From: Aphelocoma coerulescens
Taxonomy: Eukaryota > Chordata > Aves > Passeriformes > Corvidae
Length of the DNA: 64,000 nucleotides
Direction of reading: 5' to 3'
Assembly (NCBI RefSeq): GCF_041296385.1
Contig: NW_027183949.1
Location: 1,834,501-1,898,500, forward strand
Shown piece after piece: positions 29,806-43,280 of this stretch; position 1 is the first letter of the stretch, and each line of letters starts with the position of its first letter. Under the pieces are notes generated by a model. The model was not told where the DNA came from, did not search any database, and saw only the letters and a list, made by a program, of their open reading frames with translations. The translations under genes and the position numbers were made by a program.

Positions 29806-32437
29806 GATGGTGCCCCAAGCCCCAGGACTGGAGGGACCCCTTGGCTGCGGGGCTGGGAGGGAGGGAGCTGCCCCTTGTTCTCACTCTGCCTCACGCAAAG
29901 CTGGGCCGCTCACAAGTGGGGCAGCACAGCAAACAGGCAGCCTGCGAGTCTCTTCCATCCTCGTCTCTTGAGATTTTTCACCTTTCAGCTTAGGGTCTAC
30001 AAAGGCAACTGCTTTTGGTCCCGCTGTGTATCCCCACGTACAGCAATGCTGCTGAATCCGTCTGTAGCACAGCAGCAGGGGAAAGGCCTCAGCCCTTCAG
30101 GGTCAGGAGCTGCCGGGCTCTGCCTGAGCAGCTCAGCCAGCAGGAAGGGAGCTGCTCCACACGGCAACGAGGAGCAAAGCACTGCAGCACCTCCTGCTTG
30201 GGCAGAGCCCAAATTCGGTGCGGGAATAACAGAGTTCTTCTCGTGCCCTGGTGCATCAGCACTGCAGGTGCTGTGCCCGCAAGGACATGGTTCGAGATCT
30301 GCAAAAGAATTCTGCAACTCTTGACTGGGTCAGGATGTCACCAGTGCTAAACTCCACTTTAGTCCAAAGCAACCCGTTTACACCTCTGCTGGTGTCTGCT
30401 AGATTTTTTCTTCAGGGTATCCAGACAAAAGTAAACAGAGGAGGAGCCTACATTTTCATTGTTGAGCAGAAATGTATCTCATTTTGCTGTACAATCCTTT
30501 TTTAAGACGTGTTATCTCTTTAAAAAAAAAAAAATTAGAAAAAAGAAAAACCAGAAAAAATATGAAAGAGAAAAAACCAAATGTGTAGTGAAAAATCTTC
30601 TGTAACTTTGGATTAAGAGGTAACTGATCTTTTTAAAAAGAGAACAAAGTTATTTACTTTGCAAATGTGCTGATGGCATGGATCCATCTCACTGACCTCA
30701 GCATCCTTTTTTAAGGATTTTGCGTTTTGCTGTCAATATTAAGTTATTTTAAATTGTGGTTGAAGCAATAGGAAATTGAAATATGGATTGTGCATGACCG
30801 TGTCTTGAGTGTAAAAATATTGCGGTTTGAAACTTGGACCTAAAGTATTGCAAATAAAAGTTATAAATACCAATGGATTGTGTGACAGCAGCTTTTCCTC
30901 TAGGATGTGCAGCATCAGAAAGACTTCATCAGTGTGGCTGTGGGTGCTTTTAGCTTTGTCCTGTGCCACTCTATGATGACATGAAACAGGACTTCACCTG
31001 CCACCAGCCCAGGCCACCCTTTGCCACCCCAGCTCCTTGGAGCTTGGACAAGCAGACACAAAGTCTTTCTGCTGCTTCCCCCTTTTGCACAAATGCACAG
31101 AGAGCTGGGATTTTTCCAGGTCTCGTGTCTCCACGATGAATACGGTGAGTTACACAGATGCTTGTCAGCTCCACTTCCTGCCTAGAAATCTTGAAACTGC
31201 TTCTAAATGCTGCTCACTTCAGCTCTTGGACACCTACTCCCACAGGGCCGGGAAAAAAATGCCCCTGACGCCAGCTTACAAGGTGAGTTACCCCAAAGAG
31301 GGGCTATGTGGGAAATCTCTATCCCTGCCTATCCTTTTAAGAGATCTGTGCCTTGTATCTAAAGGAAGGAACGTGCAAGCAACGTGACTGACACTTTCGC
31401 TCTCCGTGTTCGTTCCGCAGCCACGGGTACAAAGACATTATGGGAACCCTTGTGCAGCCAGAGCCTTCCGTCCCTGCAGAAGGGAGCGCGGCGGGTGGGG
31501 GCGGTTGGCGGGCAGCGAGCCCCGGACAGCGGGCGAGATCCGGCTCCACACCTGCCAGGCCCTGCTAAGGCTCCATGCCGGCTCCTCTGCAACAGCAAAG
31601 ACCTTCAGCCGTGTCACTGCCCAGAGGGGCAGTGCTGGCCCGGCCGCACAGCTCCTTTTCCCCACAAGTTGCAGGAGGTGAGAACGCAACACTTGCAAAC
31701 ACCGACTGCGAGCCACAGCGCCGGCTGCGCACCATGAACCTCAGCTCTGGGACCACTGTCTGCCCCAAGCTCCGGGGGATGCAGTGGGAGCCGGGCTGGG
31801 CTCTGCCCTGGGGCCATCCTCCAGTGACAGCTGCAAACAGGGAGCATTTAGTTGCCACCAAGAGCCCAGCCACGCGTGGAGGGGAGCCGGTGCAGGTGCG
31901 GCCTGCGCTGTTGCCTGCTGTGCTCTGGGGCTGCTGCTCCCCGCAGAGGGAACTGCACTGGCGTGCCAGAGGAGACAAAGAAGCTTCAGCTTAAGCCAAA
32001 CTGAGCTGGGTGGCTGGGCTGGCAGGAGTGGGGAGGGTCAAGGGCATTCACAGAGCTCATCCTGCTGGAAGGACGAGGAAAAGGGGCAGTGGGAAGCTAA
32101 CAGTGAGGAGAGCTGAGGCCTGGAGGGCAGCTCTTGAATGACACTCAGGTCTCACCGGACCTCTGAGACATTGCTGTTCTTCTGCCAGTGACAGGATGAG
32201 TCCCTAAACCTGGGGCTCGCTCCTCCTCGTGGTCAAAGGCATCAAGGAAGGCTACAGTGCGACAGAGACTGCCCTGAGCTGGCAACTCACTGGGGGAAAA
32301 GAGGGAGCACTTGTGAAGTAAAAGGCAGGCGGGGCAGAGAACTGTTCAGAGAAGGGCTGAGCTAAAGCTTGAGCAAGCTGAGAAATGCCATTTGGGGTCA
32401 TCCCAGATTGATTTCATTTCACAAGTTATTGAACAAG
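29806..32437. other. No gene recognised (copy 2 equivalent of 152-2783)
   Basis: Near-identical to the copy 1 stretch; nothing additional was seen. Confidence 0.6.
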
Positions 32438-32753
32438 TTTATTTTGGGGGCGGGGGGGGGTGTCATGTTTTCCCCTGGAGGCGTGCACTCTGCAGGCTTG
32501 AGCTGCGTTGCCGAAATGCTCGAGCACGTCTCTGCTGCGGCTCACACCGGTTCTTCTTTGGCTTCTTCCGGCCCGGTGCTGAGCCGCAGCAGAGCCCTGG
32601 CGGAGCCCAGAGCAGCCTCAGCATCCACAGAGCCCGGCTGCAAGGAGAGAAAGCAGAAACCGCCCGTCACTTGAAGGCTGCTGTCCCCCTTGTCCCAGCC
32701 GCCCGTGGTGCCCAGGCCGTGCTGGCCGTGCTCAGAGAGCTGCCCGAAGCCGC

Positions 32754-33754
32754 CCGTCACTGCTGCCTTTGGCAGGAGAGCAGGATGGCAGGACACGTGC
32801 CACCGCCCGCAGCCAGCCGTGGCAGATCCACCTCCTCAGCAGCTGCCCATTGGGATGCTCCTGTGCTCGCTGCCATCTCCCAAAAGCCCTTATCCCAGCC
32901 GTGCCAAGAAGACGGGGACCCACCGCACGCCACCCGCCGCCGGAAGAAAAGCTGCTCCCAAGCGATGTCCTCGGCCTTCTCCAAGGCCCCGTCCCATCCA
33001 CGCTGCAGCTGGTCCCAAGCACTTCCCGATCCAGACTGGACACCACCTACAACACCTCCTTTAAGGGAAAGAAACAACAAATTAATGAAAAGGGATTACA
33101 GACAAAAAGGAGAAACAAGAAAAAAGGTAAAAAGTCTTCTCTCTGTTGGGGGCCTGAGGAAGGCCCAACCTTCCCTACATGCTGGGGAAAAACCCACCCT
33201 CGGGCGAGGGAAGCCCACGCTTTCTCCCCTCCCCCCCGCACTGACCCCCAACAGGCACAGCGAGCCCAAAGCAAACAAGCCGAGTGGAGCAGCCCAAGCC
33301 CTTCCTTTCCTGCAAAACAAAGCAGCCCGTGCACAGCTCCTGGAGTGCCACCTCTGCTCCTGCCATGGGGGCTTGTTTGTGTCGGGCTGGCTGCCCCAGC
33401 CCCAGCCCCAGGAACAGTGGGCGGTGGGGGCTGTTGGCAGGGCCAGGAGCCGACTCCCATTTCCTAAGCACCCCAGCCCATCCCGCCCGCCCTGCCGAAA
33501 AGCAGCTTGGCAGCCGGCTGAAGAATTAGTTGCATCCGCCCCAGCAAAGGGGGGAACCTTTGCTTCCCGGCCAGGCTGTGCAATGCCCAAATCTGGGAGC
33601 ATCCCCCTGGCTGTGGACTCATCTGTAAATTCGCTGTGGAGCCTGGCTTTGAAGAAGGTGCCAGAATCGAAGCCCATCATCTTCAGCTTGCCGGTGGCCA
33701 GGTGGAGGAAGAGCTTGCCATCCTTGACGTCATCCTCCATGTCTCCAGCAGCAG
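32754..33754 (-). pseudogene. Decayed PIM kinase fragment, copy 2
   Basis: Identical by eye to copy 1 over the recognisable pieces, including LHLATGK (His at the position that is Asp in copy 3). Confidence 0.7.
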
Positions 33755-34064
33755 CAGGAGTACAGCTTCTCCAGGGGCTCCTTCTTCCCTGCGGCTGAGA
33801 GCAGGCTGTCAGTGCCCCGCCCAGGGCCCCGGCTGTCAGTGAAGCAGGACAAGCAAAAGCAGCTTGCACGGCAGCCACCAGTGCTGGGAAGAGCAGCTCA
33901 GCGCCAGCACAAGGGCTGCGGGTCCCCATCTGACGACCCCTGCGCAGCGATACAGGCAGGGCAAAAAAGCCTGCGTTTCTTGGCTTCTTCTGGCCAAGGC
34001 ACGTGTGGAGCTGTAACTTACCGGCTCCCTGGATCAAAGTGTGCCTGTGGCTCTCTCCCTTCTT

Positions 34065-36568
34065 CTATGGATGATGAATATCCTGCAGCCAAGGATCACA
34101 CGACAGGTCTTCTAATGAGGGCCTGTCCAAGGAGTGCAGGGACAGACACCATCTGATCAGTTCCTTGCAGTCTGTGGGGAGAAACCAGAAAGCGCCGGTC
34201 AGTTGCAGAAGGCTCCTGTCCGCTTTGCCCCACTATTGCCATGCCCAGGCCATGCCATGGGGGCTCCGAGCTGTGCCTGAACTTTCCCATCCATTCTTTG
34301 TTTTGGAGGAGAGCAGGAGAGCGAGGCATGTGCCACCTCCTCGGCAGCTGCCAGAGCGGGATGCTCATGAGCCCGCTGCTGTCTCCCAGTACTGCTATTC
34401 CCCCCGTGCCGCAGGGATGAGCATGCACCTTGAGAGAGCCGTTCTGGGAGCGACAGCTGGCCCCAGCTGATGTTCCGGCCCTTCGGGAACGGGTGCCGCC
34501 CGCAGACCATCTGGTGCAGCACGATGCCCAGGGACCAGACGGTAGCTGCCTCGCCGTAGTACCAGCCAAAATGGGTCCATTCCGGGGGGCTGTACGCTGG
34601 TGTTCCTACGGAATAGAGAGGCACTTCATTAGCGGGATGCTGCCTGCTCCCGGAGCCTCGCCCCAGCATCCCTGGGCACGCAGGGGCCGCACCGGTGGCA
34701 CGCGGCATGACCCGCTGCCCTCTCGCCAGCGCCTGTGACTTGTGGACAAACTGGGGGTTGTAAAAGAAGCCACCGGTGTCACAAGAGGGCAGCGGAAGCC
34801 CTGGCAAGGCTCAAGCATTCCATGCAAAGGGAAAACCCGCTCAGTGCCGGGGGTGGGAAAACCATGCCTTCACCCTCCCTGCCTGCATTGCCCCAAAAAA
34901 CATTCTGAAGCCAAGGCAAACAAGGCGAGCTGAGCAGTCCAAGCCGGTTCTTGCCTGCACACCAAACCGGCGGGTGCACAGCTTCTGGCCCCCCCCTCTC
35001 TGCTACCCCCACCCACGGGTGTGTTTTTGTCACACTGGCTGCCCCAGCCCCAGCGCCAGTCCTGGGCAGAGTGGCTGGCGAAGGCTGCCAGCAGGGCTGG
35101 AAGATGGCCCCCCGGCCACCCGCACTCAAAAGCAACTGGGCTGAAAACTCGGTCCCATGACTGGCATCAAAAGGGAGAATCCCCGCTGCCACAGCCAGGT
35201 TGGGCCGCGAGATGCCGGCACCGGGAGCCTACCCTGGTGAGGACTCACCTGCAAAGCTGGTGTAGGCTGTGTCTTGCAGGTAGGTGCCGCAGCCAAAGTC
35301 AATCAATTTGGCCTGGCCCGTGGCCAGGTCAACCAGGATGTTCTCTGGTTTCAGGTCCCTGTGAAGGACCCCGCAGCTGGTGCAGTGCCGCACGGCCTCC
35401 AGGACCTGGCGGAACAGCTCCCGTGCCACCTCCTCGGACAGGAAGCCCCGCGCTCGAATGAAATGGAGCAGGTCCTGAGACTGCTCCGGCCGCTCCATCA
35501 CCAGCACCACGTTGCTGGGCAGCTCGAGCCACTCGAGGAGCTGCACCACACCAGGGAAGCCGGTGGACACCTTGTCCAGCAGCACGACCTCGAGTGGTGC
35601 GCTGGTGCCGTTGGGCTGCGGGAGGAGCACGATGCCGTCAGTGGGGCTGATGCCGTGCCAGGGCTCGGGAAGCCCTCGCCCAGCCCGGGATGCTCTGCGC
35701 CCTCCGCTGCCCCCACGCCCGCTCTCCCCCGAGGCGTCCTGGCGCCTTCCACCCTCCCGGGCCTCGGCTCATCCCCGCCCGTCATGCCCCGCCTTCTCCC
35801 GCTGCCCACCACCCCCACCCCTACCCCCCCCGCTCACTCACCAGCTCGCCCCAATGACGGATGCGGGTCCGTGGCACCCATTTGATGGCCACCTGCAAGC
35901 CAAGGGGAGCAGCGGGCTGAGCTCGCCGCCCGCCCTGCCGAGCCCCATCCTCCTTCTCCTGCGCCCTCCTTTGCCCCCCGCCTCCTGCGCCCGCCGCCGG
36001 CCCCGCCACTCACCGGGGCGCCGTCCGAGAGCCGCGTGGCCGCGAAGACGCTGCCGAAGCCGCCGCGCCCCAGCAGCGAACCCTCCAGGTAGCGCTCCCT
36101 CAGGCCCTGCAGCGCATTCCCTGCCGGCGAGACGCGGCTGTCAGCGCTCGGCCCGGGGCCAGAAACGGCCGCCGGGCGCTCCTCAACCGCCCCGGGCCGG
36201 GTATCCCCAGATGTTGCCTCTTTCGAAGGGGACACCGGCGGCTCGGGGGCGGGGGCCGCGCTGCCGAGCGGAAGAGCTCGGACCGGGGAAGACGCCGCGG
36301 ACGCGGCGGGAGCGGCCGCGCCGTCTGTCTCCTCGGCGGGTCCCGGGAGGAGCCGGGGCCGGGGCCGGGGCCGGGGCCGGGGCCGGGGCCGGGGCCGGGC
36401 CAGCCGGAGCCAGAGGCTAACAGTGCTGCCCAAGAGGCAGGCACTGATGCCCGCCCAGCGGCGCCACCGCCAGTAGGGCAAGAGCCGGGCGGAGGCGAGA
36501 CCGCGGCGGGACGCCCGGGGGCGGGGAGGGCGCAGCCCCGCCCGGGGCCGGGGGCGGGCCGGGCGCAT
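34065..36568 (-). CDS. PIM1L: PIM1-like serine/threonine kinase, copy 2
   Basis: Exons 36568-36014, 35892-35842, 35615-35249, 34605-34429 and 34171-34065; splice sites intact; 418 residues. The kinase-domain exon of 367 bp encodes the same protein as in copies 1 and 3. Differences from copy 1 lie in the N-terminus: two extra Arg-Pro dipeptides and Leu where copy 1 has Gln in the GNAQQGL stretch just before the glycine loop. The alternative upstream ATG is at 36583. Single-base indels relative to copy 1 fall only in introns. Nothing suggests this copy is inactive. Confidence 0.9.
36355..36401. repeat. Coding GGGGCC repeat, 7 units (copy 2)
   Basis: Longest of the three alleles in the window. 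Confidence 0.95.
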
Positions 36569-37360
36569 GGCCCGGCCTGGCATGGGGAGAGGGAGGCCGC
36601 GGAAGGGGCGGAGGGGGTGGAGCACTGAAGGGAGAGCGGGACAGGGGATGCGGGACACTGGGAGAAGGAGAGGAGGAACAGGAGAAGGAACGCAGAGGGT
36701 CTGGAGAACCGCTGCTCTTGTATTGCTCTTCTGCTGCTGCCGCTGCTGCCGCTGCTGCTGCTGCCGCCGCTGCCGCTGAAGCGCTGGGAGCGTTGGTCCG
36801 CGTGTCCGTGTGTCTGTTGCCCGGGTGTCCGTTTTTGCCCCGCGCGCCCCGCGGCCGAGCCCCGCGCGCCCCGGGCCAGCACGGGCCGCTCCGGGGCCGA
36901 AGCGGAGTCCCGGAGCATCTCTTCCTCCCGCAGCCGCGCCAAACGCACCGTCTTGTTTAGCTTCTTCTTCACCAGATTGTAACTCTTCCTTGCGGCAGTC
37001 TTGCAACTTGCCCCTGCTGCTGCTGGCTCGCCCCGCGCCGCGGTCTCTTGCTCGCGAGCAACCAAAGCGCTGTCCGCGCTTTTCGCCTGGAGCAGAGCAA
37101 AGTGCTGAATGAGGAGCCTGCCAGCGCCAGGCAGAGGCAGCCCCGTGGGAGGGCAGAGCAGGACGTGAGGAGGGAGACGTGCAGCCCCTGCGCGGTGCAG
37201 CGCTGCTCCCCGGCCGCTCGGCGTGGGCAGTGCGAGCGGCGGGGCCGTGCCCGGCGCGGTGCCCTCGTCGGCAGGGCTGTTGCTGTTTTCTTGTCCGGTT
37301 TCAGGTGAAAATCGGAGACTGCCGATAGGAGGCTTCAAATAAAAGAATGGAAACACTCTT

Positions 37361-38841
37361 TTTGCTGAGTTCTGATGCCGGTCCAATAGAGCAGCTAAGC
37401 TCTCAGCTGTTTGCCTCCTCCCTGCCAATCCAGCACTTTCAGCCTGGAACAAAGGCCCTCTCTGCAAAGAAACTGCTGGCTGGTTTCCTTCTCCTGCTGT
37501 TCATTGACACAGGTAGAAAAGCAGACTAGTTTGGATGCTGAGTCTGTCCAAACGGACAGTGAGCTTTGCCATGTGAAGCCAAGACACGGAGTCTTGAGCC
37601 CTGCGACAGTGTCATGGGAATCACCTTTGTTGCTGCTGCTGTCTATTGTCACTGCTGAGGGTGCAGTCCCATGGGAGCACATGCCCTGTCTCTAGAAGCC
37701 AGAGCCGAGCAAGGCACTGGGCTCTAAAATCTTCCCTTGGCAGGCTTCTGGGGTCTCCAGCATTGCTTTCAAAGCCAAACAGGGAGAAGGCAAGCTGTGT
37801 GTAGCTCTTGGTATTGTAGAGTGTCTCAAACTTGCTAAGTCCTAGGTGTTTGAGGTAAGATCAGTTTGGAAGGACTGTGAGGTAGAACTAGTGCAAGACA
37901 GAAAAGGGGAGCATAGAAGGGAAGCAATTAATAGTATACGGGAACATCTTGGGTTGTTTCTTTCCGTTTGCATGTCCCTTCTGGGAAGCTGTTTTGCTTT
38001 TGCAAGAATCTTGTCCACAGTGATGTTTGCTCTTTTCAAGACCCTTTCCTGGAGACCGAGCTGGAGCTCCTGTCACAAGATGTGCCATCACATGCAGCTT
38101 CTCTTGGCTTGCCACACTGTGCGTGCAGCAGGACTCTTGCAGCAAAGCAGGACCAAGGTTTTGAGAGCTTGACAACTTGTCCTTTCTCCTCCTGGTGGAC
38201 TAGCGAGTTGTGCCGTGGGTAAGGTTTTCGTCGTTACTGTTGTAGGCTAAGGAAACAGGAGGAGGGGGTAGCAGCAATTGTTAGGCTGGCTGAATGGAGA
38301 GAAAGAATCTCCGGAGCCTGCAGCCAGAAGTGGAGAGCTGGGGGCTAATCCTTCCAAGCTCTCAGTGGACATCTTGCAAGTGAGCTGGACTGTGAAAATG
38401 GTCTGACAGAGGCAGTTGGTTTCTGAGTTCAGCGTAGATACTTGCACATCTGGTGCGTTGGTGCTCAAATCGAGAGTGCAATCGGTTCACAGGAAGCAGC
38501 AGAAGAAGCTGGAGCTCGCCGAGCAGGCGACTGAAAGAATCTGCAAAGGAGAAATGCGGGAAATGACTTGGTGTACCTTGCCTGGAAGAAGGGTAGTTTT
38601 TTTGAATAATTCCTAATCCGTTCCCTTGGCTTTTGACTTTCCTAACAAGGCCATTTGCATTCCCGATTCAGCACGAGTGAGAGGCCCGGGCTTACGGAAG
38701 TGCGCCAAAGATTCCTCCGCAGTGACGCTCAGGTGGAAAGAGGAGCGGGGCGCCTGAGCAGCTTCCGGGGAAGCATCCCGCGAGGTGCAATTTGCGCCGT
38801 GCTGGGAGAGGAGCAGGGGGAGAAGGATGGGCCTTGCGTAG
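37361..38841. other. No gene recognised (copy 2 equivalent of 7700-9180)
   Basis: Near-identical to copy 1; nothing additional was seen. Confidence 0.5.
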
Positions 38842-38867
38842 CAGCAGCAGCAGCAGCAGCAGCAGCA
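38842..38867. repeat. CAG microsatellite, 8 units (copy 2)
   Basis: Same length as copy 1. Confidence 0.95.
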
Positions 38868-39096
38868 AGTTTGGGCCGCAGGACATTGGGCCTGCGCCGC
38901 TGCCCCACAATGGGCGGGCGTGTTCCCGGGGCTGCGGCCCTGGCACCGCGTCCGCTGAGCTGCCGACGCTGCGGGAGCTCCCCGGGCTGGGCTCGGGGTC
39001 CCGCTGGGACTGGGCAGCAGGCTGTGCTCTCACTGTGGTCAGCAGCAGCGGGACGTACCTCTGGACATCCACGTCTCCTGCTGCTGGGAAGAAGCA

Positions 39097-39510
39097 ATGA
39101 AGCGAGTGCAGAAGTTCTGCTTCCTCTTTCTCCCGGTGGATTTTTTCGTTTCATTCCACACTCCAGAGGCAATTTCTGTGCTGGCCTCTGGCAGCTGATT
39201 CTATTTCAAGAGCACCAGCAACAGGGCTGTGTTTGAGCGCTGTGAATGTGGCCTGTATGGCTTTCATTCTCCTCGACTTTTTGCTTATAGACCTGTGAAC
39301 ATTTCAAGATCTGCTAATCAGGATGCCTGCAACAAAGCATCTGAATTCCCCATCAGAAAAGCACTGTGGCTAGCACCGATCAAAAGAGGCAATTGCAGTT
39401 TTTCAGATAAAATTCAAGTGGCAACCAGAAGAGGGGGAAGAGCAGCCATGATCTGTAATTCCCAAGGCAAACGCAAGAAAAGCCTCCTGCTGTCACCTGA
39501 GGATGAGTGA
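39097..39510 (+). pseudogene. PA-domain-like ORF relic, copy 2
   Basis: Same ATG and in-frame TGA (39196-39198) as copy 1. It reads CGLYGFHSP where copy 1 has CGLYDFHSP, and PIRKALW where copy 1 has PIRRALW; copy 3 agrees with copy 2 at both, so the copy 1 changes are probably derived. Confidence 0.5.
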
Positions 39511-40005
39511 AACGGTGCTGGGAACAGTGCTGGAACCGGATCCTTTCTTTCTCTGAAGGTTGCATCAGGGCAGCACAGCCGGGCTCTGAGGAATCAGGTC
39601 TGTTTGTGGCTGATTGTGTCTCTAGTCCAGAAATTCACCGGGAAAAACCTCTTGGGAAGCCGAGGCACAAGCAGGTGGGAAGGGGCTGGCGCTGCTGCTG
39701 CTCTTGGCCAGGAGCCCCGGCTGTGCCGGTACAGGGCCCACTGCGCGGTGGCTCCTGCTGCTGCCAGAGCTGGGCGGGTCTCAGGGACCGGGAATGGACA
39801 CGGGGGACAGCAAAGGCTGTGGGGGGCTGCAGCGATGTTCACACATGGGCCAGCGCCAGCACAGAGCTTCAGCCCCGCAATTATCCCAGAGGGAAATGCT
39901 GGGGAAAGGCTCCATTTCAGCTTTCCTTTACTCATCACTGTGAAGTGACCAAAATAAAAGGAGAACAAGCAGAGCCCGATCTCTTCTCCTTCGGAAGGAG
40001 TCCCA

Positions 40006-40306
40006 TGCCTTGGGCTGTGAGAGGCCATGAGGGGCTGTGAAGGGCTGTGAGGCGCCATGAGGGCTTGTTAGGGGCTGTGAAGGGTCATGAGGAGTCGTGA
40101 GGGGCCGTGAGGGGCCATGAGGGGCCATGAGGTGCTGTGAGGGGCCATGAGAGATTGTTAGGGGCTGTGAAGGGTCATGAGGGGCCATGAACTGTGAGGG
40201 ACTGTGAGCTGCCATGAGGGGCCCTGGGGAGCTGTGAGGGGCACCGAGGGGTCATGAGGGGCTGTGAGGGGCCTTGAGGGGCCATAAGGGTCTCTTAGAG
40301 GCTGTT
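40006..40306. repeat. 10-bp minisatellite, copy 2
   Basis: Same array as in copy 1, unchanged in length. Confidence 0.9.
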
Positions 40307-40320
40307 GGAGGCCAGGCGCC

Positions 40321-40631
40321 TCATGGAACCAAGGGTCAGTTATGACACTGTGCAAGCAAGGAGATCATGGTTGACAGTACAGAACTTCATGGAACCACAG
40401 GCCCATTGTTACACAGCAGGGCCGCAGAAGCAAGGAGATCATTGTGACACTACACAACCTCATGGAATCAAGGCGTCCATGTTACGCTACTGAACCTCAT
40501 GGAGCCAAGGGTCCATTGTGACACTGCGGACCCAAGGAGACTGTTGCTGACAGAACGAAAGTTCATGGAACCAAAAGTCCATTGTGACATCGTGGGGCCT
40601 CATGGAAGCGTGGAGACCATTATGACACTTT
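40321..40631. repeat. 37-bp satellite, first block (copy 2)
   Basis: Same units and order as copy 1. Confidence 0.85.
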
Positions 40632-41460
40632 GTTACTATCTGATTTACACCCAGAAGGGCAAAGAAAACAAAATCTCTGAGTATAAAAAGGAAAGAACTT
40701 TGAAGGTTCAAAATATTCCCAGAGATGAGATTAAAACCAAACAAGATTAAATGTTGGTGCCAAAAAAATGGGTATCTGTTTATCTAATGGTAAGAGAGGC
40801 AAAGCGAAAGAAGGAGAAAAGTAGAGAAGAGTTAGAAAAAGCCAAGGTTACTCTAAAAGCATAGGATAAGTCACCACCACACTGTGCTACCTTTGTTGCT
40901 GCTGAGACAGGGTGGGGGAAGTGGAGAAGTTTTTGCCTTTTTTTTTTTCTGCTGTTTGAAGCGTCTTATCTGCCTCTTCCCATCTCTGGAGCAGTTTGGC
41001 TGGAAAGCGGCGGCCCGTCCTCCGAGATGCAGGCTCCATGCTTGCAGCTGAACCTCGGTCCGCCTGGGACGAAGGAGCAGGGGTAGGGGTTGCACAGCTC
41101 ACTCGGGATTTCAGTCCAGGGTGAAGGATTGGGGGGTTCTCCCCAGGCGGGCGGCGTCGGCTCCCGGAGGCCTCAGGGTGTCTCGTGGCTGGCGATGGTG
41201 GTGGTGTGGGGAAAGGCAAAGGGCAGGGATTCTACCTTTCGCTTTCGCCTCCACATTTTGCACCAGTTTTGCCTTCCTTTTCATGGGCCTCGAGGCGGGC
41301 TATGCACGGCCCGTACGGCACGTAGTTTCCAGGCGTTCAAAAGTGATTATGATAAGCAGCCATAATGACGAAGCACTTTTGAAGCCTTTCTGGTGTTGAG
41401 CAGTGATAATGACAAAGCATTTTTTGGAGCCTTTCTCCTATGATTAGGCTCTTGCACACT
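40632..41460. other. Spacer in the 37-bp satellite (copy 2); no gene recognised
   Basis: Equivalent of 10971-11799, with single-base changes and homopolymer-length differences. Confidence 0.5.
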
Positions 41461-42326
41461 TCAGAACCAAAAGGCCATTGTGACACCGCAGGGCCTTGTA
41501 TAACCAAGGGGTCATTGTAGCACGGCAGGGCCTCGTGGAATCAAGGGGATCGCAGTGACACTGTGGGGCTCCATGAGGCCACGGGGCCATTCTGACTGTG
41601 TGGAAGCAAGGATACCATTGTTACGCTACGGGGCATCACGGAACCAAGGAGGCCATTGTGAAGCAGCGGGGGAACCCGCTGAGACTATTATGACACTTCA
41701 AGGCCTTGTGACACCGAAGGGCCATTGTGGACCTGCAGGGCCTCGTGGAACCAATGAGACCATTGTGACATCACAGGGCCTCATGGGAGCCAGGGGCCAT
41801 TGTGACACAGCCAGGCCTCATAGAACCAAGGGGCCCTTGGGACACTGCGTGGCACCATGGGGCCAAGGAGACCACTGTGACACTACAGGGCATCACGGAA
41901 CTAAGAACTACGTAACAGTAAGAGGCCCAATGGAATCAAGGGGCCATTGTGACACCACAGGGCCTCATAGAACCAAGGAAACCATTGTGACACTGCAAGG
42001 TCTCATGGAAGCAAAGGGCCAGTGTGACACAGCCAGGCCTTGTGGAACCAAGGGGCCACTGTGATCCTGAGGAGCCCAATAGAACCAAGGAGCCATTGTG
42101 ACACTGCAGGACCTTATGGAATCATGGAGACCACTGTGACACTCTGTGACCTCATGGAACCAGTGGGCCATAGTGGTATTTTGCAGCCCCATGGAAGCAA
42201 GGAAACCGTTTGGACACAGCAAGGCCTCATGGAAGCAAGGGGCCTTTGTGCTGCTGTAGAGCCAAGGAGACCACTGTGATATTGCTGGGCCTCAGGGGAA
42301 CAAAATTGTGATGCTGCAGGGCCCCA
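41461..42326. repeat. 37-bp satellite, main block (copy 2)
   Basis: Equivalent of 11800-12665. Confidence 0.92.
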
Positions 42327-42380
42327 AGGATCCAAAGAACATGGAACAGGACTGGTTGGCTTGGCCTCCTGGGGCCACCT

Positions 42381-43280
42381 GCCTGGTCCGGCTGACCTTG
42401 GCATGTTGAGGGTTGCTTCTCATCTGCCCCTGAAATGCTGGAGTTCCTTGCTTTCCTTTCTGTGGGAAAGAACTGTCCTTCTCCTCCAGGGACCCATGGC
42501 TGAAATTAGGATTCTACCTCCAAATTTGATTCTATCCGAGGATTGTTCCCATGTGAAACCTGCCAGGACAGACAGCTCAGGCTGGCCTTGGCCTCTTAGG
42601 GGCCACCTCTCATCTGCCTTCAAAACACGGGGGGGCTGTGCTTTTCTTCCCATGGAAAAAAACATCTTTCAAGTCCAGCCATCCATGGCCAAAACTGGGA
42701 ATCCACCTCTGAAATTCCATCTATCCAAGGAATAGCTCCCAGACAAAAGCTGCCAGGAATGTCCAGCTTCCCTTGCATTCCTGAGGGCCAGCTCTCATCT
42801 GCCTTTGAAACACTGGGGCTCCTCACTTTTCTGCCAATGGAAAAGAACTGTCCTTCTTGGCCAGACGTCCATGGACAAAACTGGGATTTGGCCTCCCAAA
42901 TTCCCTCTATCCAAGGATCGCTCCAAGACAAAAGCTGCCAAGACAAACAGGTCTGGCTGGCCTTGGCCTCCTTGAGCCACCACTAATCAGCCTTTGAAAC
43001 CCTGGGGCTCTGCCCTTTCCTTCCTGGGGAGAAGAGCTGTCATTCCGGTCCAGGCACCCACAGCTGAAATGGAACTCCACCTCCAAAACTCCCCATATGT
43101 CCAAGGGTTGCTTTCAGACAGAAGCTGCAAGGACAGACAGGTCTGGCTTGCCTTGGCCTCTGGTGGCTGCCTCTCATCTGCCTTCAGAACACTGGGGTTC
43201 TGTGGTTTCCTTCCTGTAGAAAAGAACCGACCTTCTTGTCCAGGTGCCCGTGGCCTCAAGCACATGATCACTACATAGGG
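42381..43280. repeat. Roughly 190-bp satellite (copy 2)
   Basis: About 10 bp longer than copy 1 because the third unit keeps GGAATGTCCAGCTT near 42756, which is lost in copy 1. Confidence 0.9.
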